Assembly (NCBI RefSeq): GCF_900156045.1 | Contig: NZ_FTMX01000003.1 | Span: forward strand, 1 to 64,000 | Direction: 5' to 3' | Source: Peribacillus simplex | Lineage (GTDB): Bacteria; Bacillota; Bacilli; Bacillales; DSM-1321 | DNA: 64,000 bases | In this document: positions 45,083-53,840 of the stretch, piece after piece | Numbering within the stretch: the first letter of the stretch is position 1 | How the letters are laid out: each line of letters opens with the position of its first letter | Program-made: the position numbers and the translations under genes | The notes under the pieces: generated by a model | Told to the model about the DNA's origin: nothing | Database searches by the model: none | Seen by the model: the letters and a program-made list of their open reading frames with translations, nothing else

Positions 45083-45121
45083 TGTCAAGGCTATGTAAAA
45101 ATGCAGCAGGATAATTGTTAA
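45083..45121 (-). promoter_or_regulatory. candidate PhoP (Pho) box
   Basis: On the minus strand TTAACA, TTTACA and TTGACA start 22 and 11 bp apart, i.e. in an 11-bp phase as in Bacillus Pho boxes (TTAACA-N5 repeats); one of four places is degenerate (CCTGCT). A TATAGT -10 box lies 20 bp downstream (45062-45057). This predicts induction of phoA on phosphate starvation. Confidence 0.7.
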
Positions 45122-45649
45122 GACAAGGTAAAGGGACATGCCACGGAATTGCATGCCACTTTTATGCGGGTTGTTGGTTGTTCAGGAAAATCACCAGTAG
45201 TGGGGCCATTTTACAGGGGTTGATGAGTGAAAAGATTTAGTTAACACGAGCTTGGGTAAGTGATCTTTTTTTATTCGATGTCTTCAAAACAGGGTGACTT
45301 GTGAGGAATTTGAAAGTGCTAAAAAAATCAGTGGAGAAAAGAAAATAAAGCACCCTATCACTATCAGGATGCTTAAGAGTCAGACTGTAGACAAATTCTC
45401 AGTTCGGGATGAGACCAGCCTACCGTTTTTCTTTTAAAAGATATTCAATTTGGTTGGAAAGGTTGTTCAAGACTCCTGCTTAGAAATGCGGGTCCAAGGG
45501 GAATCCCACACGCAAAGGGCACCGAGGGCGGACCTCCCGCGGAAAGCGAGTGCCTGAGTGGAAATCAATTTGGGTTAAAGAAATCCGCTCCCTTTCCGCC
45601 CCCCTTTGTCGACAAACTGAAGCTTTCTACCCAAAGGGCTTTTAAACGA
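45122..45649. other. 528-bp gene-free stretch with decayed repeat
   Basis: No gene is seen. At 45348-45375 a palindromic hairpin (AAGCACCCT...AGGATGCTT) lies downstream of nothing obvious. At about 45468-45625 a diverged member of the structured repeat superfamily is visible: GACTCCTGC, CACCGAGGGCGGACC, then CCGCGGAAAGCGAGTG. GACTGTAGACAAA before it resembles the terminator stem at 54817. Confidence 0.55.
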
Positions 45650-46807
45650 TTACTTCTCTACAACTAAACATTCCAAAGCACGGGACGCATTCACTCTCGC
45701 CAATTCGATTGAATCGGCAGACGACAGGGCGACTGCGACCCTTCTACCTGCCTTTGTAACAGGTTTTCCGAAAAGGCGCACTTGTGTATTAGGTAGAGCC
45801 AAAGCCTGTTCAACACCGACTATAGAATATTCCGATAACTCATCCTGCGCTTTTAATGGACGGCTGGCACCTGGACTGATCAGCGTGATTTCCGGGATGG
45901 GAAATCCTAGAATCGCCCGAATATGCAGGGCAAACTCCGACAAATTCTGAGTCACTAAAGTCACTAGCCCCGTATCATGCGGACGCGGGGAAACTTCACT
46001 GAAATAGACTTTATCCCCTGAAAGGAAAAGCTCAACCCCGAATAATCCGTAGCCCCCAAGTTCATCCGTAATGGCATGCGCAATTCTTTTTGCTTCCATT
46101 ATTTGTTCTTCTGTCATATCATGCGGCTGCCAGGATTCAATATAATCCCCGCCCTGCTGAATGTGACCGATGGGGGCACAAAACATGGTACCATTTATGG
46201 CCCGGACAGTAAGCAGCGTGATTTCCGAATCAAAACGGATAAACTCTTCAATGATCACCCGTCCATTTTGAACCCGGCCGCCTTCCATCGCAATCCTCCA
46301 GCAATCCTCCAGGTCACCTTCCGTGCGGCACACACTTTGCCCTTTACCTGAGGAACTCATCAGCGGTTTTACCACATTGGGAAATCCAACTTCCTTGGCA
46401 GCTTGGACAAATTCTTCATATGTATCTGCGAATTTGTAGGCTGCGGTCGGAATCTCCAGGGTTTCAGAAGCCAATCTCCTGATTCCTTCACGATCCATAG
46501 TCAATTTAGCCGCTCTTGCCGTCGGAATGACATGAAAGCCTTCCTCTTCCAATTTGATTAATTCAGATGTAGCGATGGCTTCGATTTCCGGTACAATTAA
46601 ATCGGGTTGTTCTTTTTCCACAATTCCCCTTAATTGTTCCGCATCCAGCATATCGATCACATAACTGCGATGAGCGACTTGCATGGCAGGTGCATGTTCA
46701 TAGCGGTCTACAGCAACGGTCTCCACACCAAGTCGCTGTGCTTCAATTATGACCTCTTTCCCCAATTCACCCGAGCCCAATAATAAAATCTTTTTCGATT
46801 TATACAT
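45650..46807 (-). CDS. purT: formate-dependent phosphoribosylglycinamide formyltransferase 2
   Basis: A 385-residue ATP-grasp enzyme converting GAR to FGAR with formate and ATP in purine synthesis. Features are [38 protein letters not shown] (ATP-binding loop), [27 protein letters not shown] and a C-terminal domain. GGAGGAGGAG precedes the ATG. It is monocistronic. Two inverted PurBox cores lie upstream, so PurR control is expected. Confidence 0.96.
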   Translation of the reverse strand: MYKSKKILLLGSGELGKEVIIEAQRLGVETVAVDRYEHAPAMQVAHRSYVIDMLDAEQLRGIVEKEQPDLIVPEIEAIATSELIKLEEEGFHVIPTARAAKLTMDREGIRRLASETLEIPTAAYKFADTYEEFVQAAKEVGFPNVVKPLMSSSGKGQSVCRTEGDLEDCWRIAMEGGRVQNGRVIIEEFIRFDSEITLLTVRAINGTMFCAPIGHIQQGGDYIESWQPHDMTEEQIMEAKRIAHAITDELGGYGLFGVELFLSGDKVYFSEVSPRPHDTGLVTLVTQNLSEFALHIRAILGFPIPEITLISPGASRPLKAQDELSEYSIVGVEQALALPNTQVRLFGKPVTKAGRRVAVALSSADSIELARVNASRALECLVVEK

Positions 46808-46838
46808 TCAGTCTCTCCTCCTCCATATCCTCAAAATC

Positions 46839-46890
46839 ATTATATACGAACTATAAACGAATAAACATAAATATTTATTCGTATTTTCAT
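46839..46890 (-). promoter_or_regulatory. purT promoter with inverted PurBoxes
   Basis: On the minus strand the PurBox cores CGAA (46881-46878) and TTCG (46861-46858) face each other with exactly 16 bp between, as in PurR control regions of Bacillus. A further TTCG lies at 46850-46847. TATAAT follows at 46844-46839. The -35 is not clear. The flanking A/T-rich arms fit AWWWCCGAACWWT loosely. Confidence 0.6.
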
Positions 46891-46950
46891 TTAAATTGCA
46901 TCAAAAACAATAAACAAAATTAATTCATTTAAGTTTTTTTAAATACCCAC

Positions 46951-46980
46951 TTGACAAATAGGAATAATAAGTTTTATGCT
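46951..46980 (+). promoter_or_regulatory. sigma-A promoter of the attenuated gene
   Basis: TTGACA (46951-46956) and TATGCT (46975-46980) are 18 nt apart. The transcript would begin about 46987, roughly 90 nt before the start codon at 47078. Confidence 0.72.
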
Positions 46981-46986
46981 GGATGA

Positions 46987-47050
46987 AAGTATATAAGCTG
47001 ACCAGTTCACTGGAGGCTCCCTATTCAGCATGAGTAGGGAGCCTTTTCGT
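46987..47050 (+). promoter_or_regulatory. leader with intrinsic terminator (attenuator)
   Basis: GGCTCCCTA and TAGGGAGCC (47015-47043) form a 9-bp stem around an 11-nt loop, followed by TTTTCGTTTTT, before the gene at 47078. A smaller hairpin CCAGT-TCA-CTGG overlaps its left foot, so alternative folding is possible. It is not a riboswitch class that I recognise. Its ligand or factor is unknown. Confidence 0.65.
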
Positions 47051-47077
47051 TTTTATCAATAAGGGAGGAAAAACACT

Positions 47078-47404
47078 ATGCAAAAGGAATCAGTAAGGCC
47101 CATTTTCCCTATTTTGAATGAGAAGAAAAATGGCCGCCTTGAGGATATGAAGTACATCAATCTGCCTGACAGATTATTTTTCGAATGGTGCCGGCAGCAA
47201 TATGACCTGAATAGAGGGGTTTACAATGCAATCGATAATTGGTTCTATCAATATGGCATTGACCATATACTTTACCGAAGGATCAACCTTTTAGCTTTTT
47301 TGGAATTTGCTGCACCCCCGGCACAAGAGGCCGGAAAGACAAAGTTCATTAAATTCGGCAGTGGCGGACTAACAAAAAAGTTGCAGGAGTTCATTGCAGA
47401 TTAA
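47078..47404 (+). CDS. hypothetical protein, 108 aa, behind an attenuator
   Basis: A 108-residue soluble protein without recognised family. The aromatic-rich middle (LPDRLFFEWCRQQYDL, then DNWFYQYGIDHILYRR) is unusual and suggests a compact helical fold; the tail has KFIKFGSGGLTKKLQEF. AAGGGAGG precedes the ATG by eight bases. It is preceded by its own promoter and a terminator within the leader, so expression is probably controlled by read-through. No neighbour clarifies its function. Confidence 0.7.
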   Translation: MQKESVRPIFPILNEKKNGRLEDMKYINLPDRLFFEWCRQQYDLNRGVYNAIDNWFYQYGIDHILYRRINLLAFLEFAAPPAQEAGKTKFIKFGSGGLTKKLQEFIAD

Positions 47405-47499
47405 CCTGAATTTTATAGGGCCCTTATCAGTAACGCCCATTCTCCGCCTACTGGTAAGGGACACTTATGCGAATGTCGAAATTTGCATTACGATTATTT

Positions 47500-47528
47500 T
47501 TGAAAATGTAAGCGCTTTCTATTATAAT
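47500..47528 (+). promoter_or_regulatory. promoter of small RNA with cre overlap
   Basis: TTGAAA (47500-47505) and TATAAT (47523-47528) are exactly 17 nt apart. The spacer contains TGTAAGCGCTTTCT (47507-47520), matching the CcpA consensus at all but the last base. This predicts a strong promoter repressed by CcpA. Confidence 0.8.
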
Positions 47529-47534
47529 GAAATT

Positions 47535-47746
47535 AGGTTGGATGGCATGCGTGGCCGTCACAGTATCTGGCGTAGGTGGGGCCGATACTAAAGTTAAGGA
47601 AGTTAAACTTCTTACCGTAAATGATTAGAATTCCTTTTGGTAAGGGCTGCAATATTACTGGGACATGGAGAATGTCCGTTAATTTCAGGCTTAAAAGCGT
47701 GTCAATCATGCAATCGATAAGTAAAGCATGACTTTACTTATTTTTT
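47535..47746 (+). ncRNA. probable stand-alone small RNA, about 210 nt
   Basis: From the promoter at 47500 to the terminator ATAAGTAAAG-CATGA-CTTTACTTAT-TTTTT (47717-47746) there is no good ORF. The 5' 54 nt (47536-47589) are the two-hairpin motif shared with 37805-37858. A third hairpin, GGACAT-GGAGA-ATGTCC (47661-47677), exposes GGA in its loop. GGGCTGC (47644-47650) could pair with GCAGCCC (47750-47756) if transcription passes the terminator. A 28-codon frame from the ATG at 47542 would be nearly leaderless. Family not recognised. Confidence 0.7.
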
Positions 47747-47789
47747 GCAGCAGCCCTCATCGTTTCAAGTCTAATAGTTTATAAGACTA

Positions 47790-47827
47790 AAAAGCTCTTC
47801 CCCATGGTAACGGAGTTGAGCTTTTTC
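47790..47827. terminator. bidirectional terminator
   Basis: AAAAAGCTC and GAGCTTTTT with inner partial pairing surround a 20-nt loop. It ends the leftward M14 peptidase gene and backs up the small RNA terminator. Confidence 0.78.
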
Positions 47828-47840
47828 ATTTGGTCAAAAT

Positions 47841-49034
47841 TCACATATATAACCCTGCCAAGAAAATCCCAAGCGACTTCTGATAAATCTCATCGAACTG
47901 TGTTATAGGGAGGGGATTCGTTCCTTTGCCCAGCTCCACGGTAAACCCCGGCCTGCGCCAATCCTGAATGAACCAATCCTTATACCCTGCGTAACTATTG
48001 GCGGATTTGACAGGCTCATATCCACTGACCCTCGCAAACTCATTGACTATCGTTTCCGACTCGGGGGGTTCCAAACCTTCAAAGCCCCAATAAATGACCT
48101 CTCCTTGGGTATGGAACGCAAGGACTTTGCCAAAATCACGTTTTCTTGTCAACTCTGACATTGCAATGGCCTCTGGCTGTGTAAGCGGACCTTCCCCGGG
48201 ATAATTTGCCGGACCTGGCTCCGTTACATTATTGCGTTCTTTTTCCAGCTCCCATTTGGCGGGAAATTGATCATTCAGATCCACCCCGTTAATATTTGCT
48301 TTCCAGCCAGAGAAGTCTTCGCTTCCATTATTCCATTCCACGAGCCGTCGTCTCAATGACTCATCTGCAGGCGGACCTTTTAGAACCAACTCCACTCCGT
48401 CCGGATTCACCATTGGGACGATCGACAGCATCGTCTGTTGATAAAAGGGAAACAGAGATAGACCGCGGATGTCAGCCTGATTCGTGATTGCGAGTAAATA
48501 ATCATTTAAAAAGGTCATGATCACAGGCGTCGTTATCCACTCATTCGCATGAAAGGAACCATTATAGTGAACTCGTTTGTTACCATTTCCAATCAGCACT
48601 TCGGGAATATCCCTTTCAAGCACAGAGTCACCGATCGGGGAGGTTTTAATAAATGGATAGATAGTTTTCAAACGTCTTACATCGGTCATCATCGTCTCAT
48701 AATCATATTCCCGGTTTCCTTGAATTAGCCTCCACGTAATCCTTAATGGCACAGAAATTGTCTGACCAACTTGCAGGGCGTTCGGGTTGAGATTGGGATT
48801 AACCAAAAATAGGGCATCCAATGAAAGATGACGTGACCTGGCAATTGCCCATAACGAATCACCTTGTTTAATATTATAACCGGTCGTCGTAAAGCCAGGA
48901 ATTTTGATTTGTTGGCCAATCATAAGTGCAAGTGGATCGATTCCACTATTGGAATCAATGATAAGTTGGTAATTCACCTTGAATAATTGGCTATAATACC
49001 ACAAGGAATCATTTTGCCGCACAAAAACGTCCAT
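47841..49034 (-). CDS. LysM-M14 peptidoglycan peptidase (gamma-D-glutamyl-diamino acid endopeptidase type)
   Basis: A 397-residue enzyme. Two LysM domains (about residues 2-45 and 50-97: NDSLWYYSQLF, QGDSLWAIARSRHLSLDALF) are followed by an M14 zinc carboxypeptidase domain. Zinc ligands are His and Glu in FHANEW and His in FHTQGE; SIVPMVNPDGVEL and the catalytic Glu in FTVELGKG complete it. It resembles endopeptidase I of spore formers, cutting gamma-D-Glu-diaminopimelate bonds in peptidoglycan. It has no signal peptide, as for mother-cell spore enzymes. AGGAGGTG precedes the ATG at 49034. Confidence 0.92.
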   Translation of the reverse strand: MDVFVRQNDSLWYYSQLFKVNYQLIIDSNSGIDPLALMIGQQIKIPGFTTTGYNIKQGDSLWAIARSRHLSLDALFLVNPNLNPNALQVGQTISVPLRITWRLIQGNREYDYETMMTDVRRLKTIYPFIKTSPIGDSVLERDIPEVLIGNGNKRVHYNGSFHANEWITTPVIMTFLNDYLLAITNQADIRGLSLFPFYQQTMLSIVPMVNPDGVELVLKGPPADESLRRRLVEWNNGSEDFSGWKANINGVDLNDQFPAKWELEKERNNVTEPGPANYPGEGPLTQPEAIAMSELTRKRDFGKVLAFHTQGEVIYWGFEGLEPPESETIVNEFARVSGYEPVKSANSYAGYKDWFIQDWRRPGFTVELGKGTNPLPITQFDEIYQKSLGIFLAGLYM

Positions 49035-49104
49035 ACTGCACCTCCTCTTAACCAAATGTATGCTGATTCGATTTAATTATTGCCAACGCACCCTCATCGA
49101 AAAG

Positions 49105-50634
49105 TCACTCCTCAAAACGAACCAAATTGGGAGCATCATCCAGAATGCTTTGATATTGCTCAGTATTTCCATACTTACCCTCAGGGTCTAATTCCTGATA
49201 TCTTTTATATTTCTCCATCCGATCTTCTTCTTTGGCCCAGCCCAGATGCTTTAAGCGAATGTCGGATAACTTGTGAGGCAATTCAAAGACATTTTCTGCA
49301 AATCTCCCACAATGCTGCGGCCTATCGTTCCATTTACATTCAAACCCTTCCCGATACCTGACCAGGAACGGCCGGTAATACCGGTGAGCGCACCAGCGTC
49401 CATCCTCCCTGTAATGGGTTTCATTCCAAAAGTCATATAACCGGAAGCAATATACGTCCACTTCTTGATCACTTATCAGCTGCCTGACTACCTTTTTGAA
49501 TCTTTTTTCAAACATCTCATCAGCGTCAAGATTTAAAATCCACTCAGGATTTGACTTCACCGTCTCCGACCATTGCTGTTTACGAAGTTCGATTTCATTG
49601 GAGAACTTGGAGACATCATTCCTGATGATACGCACCGGTATCCCCTTCAATGCCTCTAAACAAACCTCTGCGGAATCGTCCGTGCTGCCATCATCAATAA
49701 TCACAGCTTCATCAATATGATCACGAATTTCCTCTAAAACCTTCTTTAGATAACGGTCACTTTCATTTTTGATGACCATGCTCAGCGTTAATTTGGGACG
49801 GGATGCCCCTGGAGCTTCCCGTTTATCCGTCCGCTCAAGGAATTCCATCGCACCGTCCAAGTCTGAATTCCTGTATATATGATAAGCGGGCAAGTGGGTA
49901 TCAACATGCAAGGAAAAACCTAACGCTGCGGCACGGATGCAAAAATGCCGGTCTTCACCCCAAAATGATAGATTCTCGATCATTTTAAAATTCACACCTG
50001 CTTTCAACGCCTTTTGGCTGATGAGTGTACAGGCACCCAGGCCCCCAACTTTATGAACACCAGGTGTTCTCATCTGTCGGATATACGACTGATAACGTGT
50101 GGTGATCTCCGAGTCAGCCAACGCTTGACCGCGTGATATCTCCCATTGGGTGTATTCATCGTATAACCATACTTGAGGCCGTTCTTCGGCATCAGGCTGC
50201 CATTTTGTCCAAAAAATATTAGAGATGATATCCTTTTTGGCAGAAATAAGCTGCTTGATGGTCAGAGGATATAACAGGAGGTCCGAGTCGATTAAAAATA
50301 AATAATCATAGTCTTCCTTAATCGCGTGTTCGATTATTATATTTTTGAAATCAGCGACCTTCCAAACCAGATTTTCATTCCAGTAATGGGTAATGCCATT
50401 ACACACGTATATATCACTTTGATTGGATGACAATATTTTTACATTGTTCCGCTCCTGACTGAAATCCTCGAGCATTTTGCTTGATCGCTCATCTTCATTG
50501 TCATCAACGAAGAAAATGCCAAGCTCCAGTCCCTCCACATCCAACCTTTTAAGTGAGAGCAGGAACTTTTGTAAAATATCTGGTTTCTGGTAAATTGGAC
50601 TGCCTACTAACACCCGATTCTTTTTACTAGTCAT
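49105..50634 (-). CDS. two-domain GT-A glycosyltransferase
   Basis: A 509-residue cytosolic protein with two glycosyltransferase domains. Domain 1 (about 8-250) has VLVGSPIYQKP, FFVDDNED and the DxD-type FLIDSDLLL. Domain 2 (about 275-480) is a GT2 type: LSMVIKNESDRYL, IIDDGSTDDS, NLDADEMF. The C-terminus has histidine- and arginine-rich CAHRYYRPFLVRY. Substrates are unknown; glycosylation of a spore or surface protein is possible. The ATG at 50634 follows AAAGGGTGG. It lies 71 bp upstream of the M14 gene on the same strand, so co-transcription is possible. Confidence 0.87.
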   Translation of the reverse strand: MTSKKNRVLVGSPIYQKPDILQKFLLSLKRLDVEGLELGIFFVDDNEDERSSKMLEDFSQERNNVKILSSNQSDIYVCNGITHYWNENLVWKVADFKNIIIEHAIKEDYDYLFLIDSDLLLYPLTIKQLISAKKDIISNIFWTKWQPDAEERPQVWLYDEYTQWEISRGQALADSEITTRYQSYIRQMRTPGVHKVGGLGACTLISQKALKAGVNFKMIENLSFWGEDRHFCIRAAALGFSLHVDTHLPAYHIYRNSDLDGAMEFLERTDKREAPGASRPKLTLSMVIKNESDRYLKKVLEEIRDHIDEAVIIDDGSTDDSAEVCLEALKGIPVRIIRNDVSKFSNEIELRKQQWSETVKSNPEWILNLDADEMFEKRFKKVVRQLISDQEVDVYCFRLYDFWNETHYREDGRWCAHRYYRPFLVRYREGFECKWNDRPQHCGRFAENVFELPHKLSDIRLKHLGWAKEEDRMEKYKRYQELDPEGKYGNTEQYQSILDDAPNLVRFEE

Positions 50635-50782
50635 AAATTCCACCCTTTACCGATAATTTAAGTAACTGGCCCCCAATTAATCTGACCGCATGACTTCCTT
50701 ACAAACATTTATAACTATATATTCTTACCGATCTTGTCGGGTGTCATTTATATAACGGAGCCCTCCATAAAACAAACAAAGC

Positions 50783-50812
50783 AGGCACCCATTCATGAAT
50801 GGATGCCTGTCT
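50783..50812 (-). terminator. katA terminator
   Basis: GGCACCCATTC and GAATGGATGCC form an almost perfect stem (50783-50806) with a minimal loop; on the minus strand TGCTTTGTTTGTTTT follows. It lies 30 bp after the katA stop codon. Confidence 0.8.
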
Positions 50813-50840
50813 TCATTTAATAGATTGGGAGTCCCATATT

Positions 50841-52295
50841 TTACGCTTCTTGCGGTACTGGCAAACCTAAACCTTCGGCTATGCGCGTTCCGTATTCTGG
50901 ATCGGCTTTGTAAAAATGACCGATTTGACGAATCTTGATTTCTTCCAATTCCACAGGTTTCATTGCGCCCACGATCGTATCAACAAGTCGAGTTTTCTCT
51001 TCAGCACTCAGTAGACGGTATAAGTCACCTGCTTGAGTGTAGTGATCATCACTATTATGACCAACTTGTGCAGCTTTCCCAGTCACCTCGAAAGGAGTGA
51101 CTTTATTTTCCGTTGTTTCGGCAGGGCCGCTAAAACTATTCGGCTCATAATAAACAGATCCCTTGCCATTGTCATCAGCACGCATGAAGCCATCACGTTG
51201 ATAGTTGTTCGCCTCCACTTTCGGACGGTTCACCGGAAGCTGGTTATGATTCGAGCCCACACGGTAACGGTGTGCATCTCCATATGCGAATAGGCGTCCT
51301 TGAAGCATCTTGTCTGGGGAAGCTTCAATTCCCGGTACGAATGTTCCTGGTGAGAACGTGGCTTGCTCTACTTCAGCAAAGTAGTTTTCAGGATTTCTGT
51401 TCAATACCATACGGCCAAGCTCAATCAGCGGATAATCTTTTTGAGACCATACCTTCGTCACATCGAATGGATCGAAACGGTATGTATCCGCATCTTCCAG
51501 AGGCATGATCTGAACATATAATTTCCATGCAGGGAAGTCCCCTTTTTCAATGGCATTGAAAAGATCTTCCGTATGGTAATCAGGGTTTTCACCTGCTAAT
51601 TTTGCAGCTAGATCTACATCAAGGTTTTTGATGCCCTGTTCTGTTTTGAAGTGGTATTTCACCCAAACGCCATTTCCTTCAGCATTCACCCATTTAAATG
51701 TATGGCTTCCGAAACCATGTGTATGACGAAGTGTAGCAGGAATGCCACGATCGGACATCAGGATCGTCACTTGGTGCAGAGATTCTGGTGAATGTGACCA
51801 GAAATCCCAAACAGCCGTAGGGTTTTTCAAATGTGTTCTAGGATCTCTCTTTTGTGTATGGATGAAGTCAGGGAACTTAATCGCATCGCGAATAAAGAAT
51901 ACAGGCGTATTATTACCGACGATATCGTAGTTTCCTTCTTCCGTGTAGAATTTAACAGCAAATCCACGCGGGTCACGGACTGTATCAGCAGAACCCAATT
52001 CACCTGCAACTGTGGAGAAACGGATAAAAAGATCTGTCTTCTTGCCCACACCATTGAAAAGTTTAGCTTTCGTGTACTGAGAAAGGTCGTTCGTTACTTC
52101 GAAAGTTCCGAAAGCACCGGCACCCTTCGCATGAACTACACGTTCAGGCACACGTTCACGGTTGAAATGGGCTAGTTTTTCCAATAAGTGTACATCTTGA
52201 ATGAGTACCGGGCCGCGTTCGCCAGCAGTAATCGAGTTTTGATTATCTCCTACTGGAGCTCCCCAGCTTGTAGTAAGGTTTTTCTTATTCGACAT
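50841..52295 (-). CDS. katA: vegetative catalase (clade 3 haem catalase)
   Basis: A 484-residue small-subunit catalase. Catalytic His55 in [12 protein letters not shown], Asn128 in [12 protein letters not shown] and the proximal haem ligand Tyr338 in [12 protein letters not shown]. It destroys hydrogen peroxide. AAAGGTGG precedes the ATG. A PerR box lies about 70 bp upstream. It is monocistronic. Confidence 0.97.
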   Translation of the reverse strand: MSNKKNLTTSWGAPVGDNQNSITAGERGPVLIQDVHLLEKLAHFNRERVPERVVHAKGAGAFGTFEVTNDLSQYTKAKLFNGVGKKTDLFIRFSTVAGELGSADTVRDPRGFAVKFYTEEGNYDIVGNNTPVFFIRDAIKFPDFIHTQKRDPRTHLKNPTAVWDFWSHSPESLHQVTILMSDRGIPATLRHTHGFGSHTFKWVNAEGNGVWVKYHFKTEQGIKNLDVDLAAKLAGENPDYHTEDLFNAIEKGDFPAWKLYVQIMPLEDADTYRFDPFDVTKVWSQKDYPLIELGRMVLNRNPENYFAEVEQATFSPGTFVPGIEASPDKMLQGRLFAYGDAHRYRVGSNHNQLPVNRPKVEANNYQRDGFMRADDNGKGSVYYEPNSFSGPAETTENKVTPFEVTGKAAQVGHNSDDHYTQAGDLYRLLSAEEKTRLVDTIVGAMKPVELEEIKIRQIGHFYKADPEYGTRIAEGLGLPVPQEA

Positions 52296-52366
52296 AATTG
52301 AACCACCTTTTCATTAATATTTATGTATATAATGATAAAGCTTCTCAGAAAAAAATCAATACTTAT

Positions 52367-52381
52367 TTATAATAATTTTAA
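52367..52381. promoter_or_regulatory. PerR box of katA
   Basis: TTATAATAATTTTAA matches the PerR consensus TTATAATNATTATAA at 14 of 15 positions. It lies upstream of the katA start, next to the likely -35 region (TTGATT on the minus strand), so katA is expected to be derepressed by peroxide. Confidence 0.78.
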
Positions 52382-52395
52382 TATAATAATCAATT

Positions 52396-52904
52396 CATTA
52401 TTATTCCGTTGATGATATGACCTCGCACAAAACCATAATACGGAAATCATAAATTGCATACACGTTGACGTAACAACTTATAGGCATAATTGAATTCCTA
52501 ATAATGGTATACGACCCTTATAACCAATATTCCTTCATGACAAGTGATTTTATCATTTCTCCTACCAATGAGATAGTAATCGAGAATGATAACGAATAAT
52601 GAATACTTTGCGCTACTTTACCTATTTCCTTCTATTTATCTTATAACAAACCGAACTGTTCTCCTGTGACTTTATTCACTTCATCAGGCTTTATTTACAT
52701 GGCGAATGAAGGAGACATAGAAGCTGAATTTTTCATTGCTTTGTGAACCTTAACTTCAGCAGAACTCTTCATAAACGGACTGAAACAAAAGGCCTTCACC
52801 CTTATTTCGCTGGAGAAATTGTAAACATACTGGTTTGTGTTCGTATAGAAAATAAGATACTATTACGTTAAAATGACCGTCCAATAAGAGTAAGGGTGAT
52901 ATAT
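52396..52904. other. about 500-bp gene-free stretch
   Basis: Between the divergent katA and TetR genes. No gene is seen on either strand. A weak Fur-like sequence (AATGATAACGAATAATG, around 52585) is present but not convincing. The right end contains the TetR promoter, which I cannot place with confidence. Confidence 0.4.
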
Positions 52905-53795
52905 ATGAATGAGCGCAAACAACTGGTAGTTAAATATGCACACCAATTATTTATTGAAAAGGGTTATCAAGCCACTTCCATTCAGGATATTTTAGATTAT
53001 AGCGGCATTTCAAAAGGAACATTTTATAACTATTTTTCTTCTAAAAGCGAATTGCTTAAGGCAGTCTTCCTGACTTCGCAAGAAAAATTACAAAAAGAGC
53101 GGAATGAATTGCTGATTGGGCAAAACCTTGCAGATATTGAAATATTCATTAAACAATCCGAATTACAAATGCACTCCAACCAAAGCAATAAAATCTTTTT
53201 CTTATATGAAGAAGTAATGATTTCAAATGACACCGAACTTAAGAACTTCATCACGCATGCGAAATTCCAGCATATCCATTGGCTATCAAAACGGTTTCTG
53301 GACATTTTCGGTGCTGATAAAAAACCTTATATTTTGGACTGTGCCATTATCTACTCGGGGATGATGCATCAAACGATTCATTTTAATGCCTTGGCTAAAG
53401 AGCCCGATTTCAACCCTACTGAAATTATCCGTTATTGTGTCGATAGGATTAAATCGATTTTCGAAGATGTCAGCTCGTCAAAAGCACAGCTTTTGGAACC
53501 CGATCTCATCAAGCAATGGCTGCCAGAGTGCTTCCATACACAACAGGATTTTCATACAGCACTCCTGCACTCTGCAAACGACCTAAAAAAGATGATCCTG
53601 AGGCTATGCCAAGATGATGAAGCAGAACGGGTCAAAAACTTGAAATTGATTCACTTTATCCAAGAGGAATTATTACAAAACGTTGAACCGCGGATCTTTC
53701 TCATCGAAAGTGCCCTGCTTTCCTTAAACACCAACCCGAAATTGAAAAACACATTGGAATTAAGTGAATTCGAAAAGATCATTGCCAACAACTAA
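52905..53795 (+). CDS. TetR-family transcriptional regulator
   Basis: A 296-residue regulator, longer than the usual 190-220. The N-terminal TetR helix-turn-helix is at about residues 5-50 (YAHQLFIEKGYQATSIQDIL, then YSGISKGTFYNYFSSKSELL). The ligand domain (50-190) is followed by an extra helical domain (about 200-296: ANDLKKMILRLCQDD, LIHFIQEELL). AAGGGTGAT precedes the ATG at 52905. No adjacent exporter or enzyme is found: repeats follow it. The target is unknown. Confidence 0.88.
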   Translation: MNERKQLVVKYAHQLFIEKGYQATSIQDILDYSGISKGTFYNYFSSKSELLKAVFLTSQEKLQKERNELLIGQNLADIEIFIKQSELQMHSNQSNKIFFLYEEVMISNDTELKNFITHAKFQHIHWLSKRFLDIFGADKKPYILDCAIIYSGMMHQTIHFNALAKEPDFNPTEIIRYCVDRIKSIFEDVSSSKAQLLEPDLIKQWLPECFHTQQDFHTALLHSANDLKKMILRLCQDDEAERVKNLKLIHFIQEELLQNVEPRIFLIESALLSLNTNPKLKNTLELSEFEKIIANN

Positions 53796-53840
53796 ATAGA
53801 ACCTACTGGGTCGCATTTTGCAGACAAATAGGGGTTCTTA

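Noticed and set aside
47542..47628. 28-codon ORF at the start of the small RNA
   Set aside because: The ATG would lie about seven nt from the likely transcript start with no room for a ribosome site; the other motif copy has ATA at that position and many amino-acid changes.
52582..52603. Fur-box-like sequence
   Set aside because: Only a partial match and not next to a promoter or iron gene.
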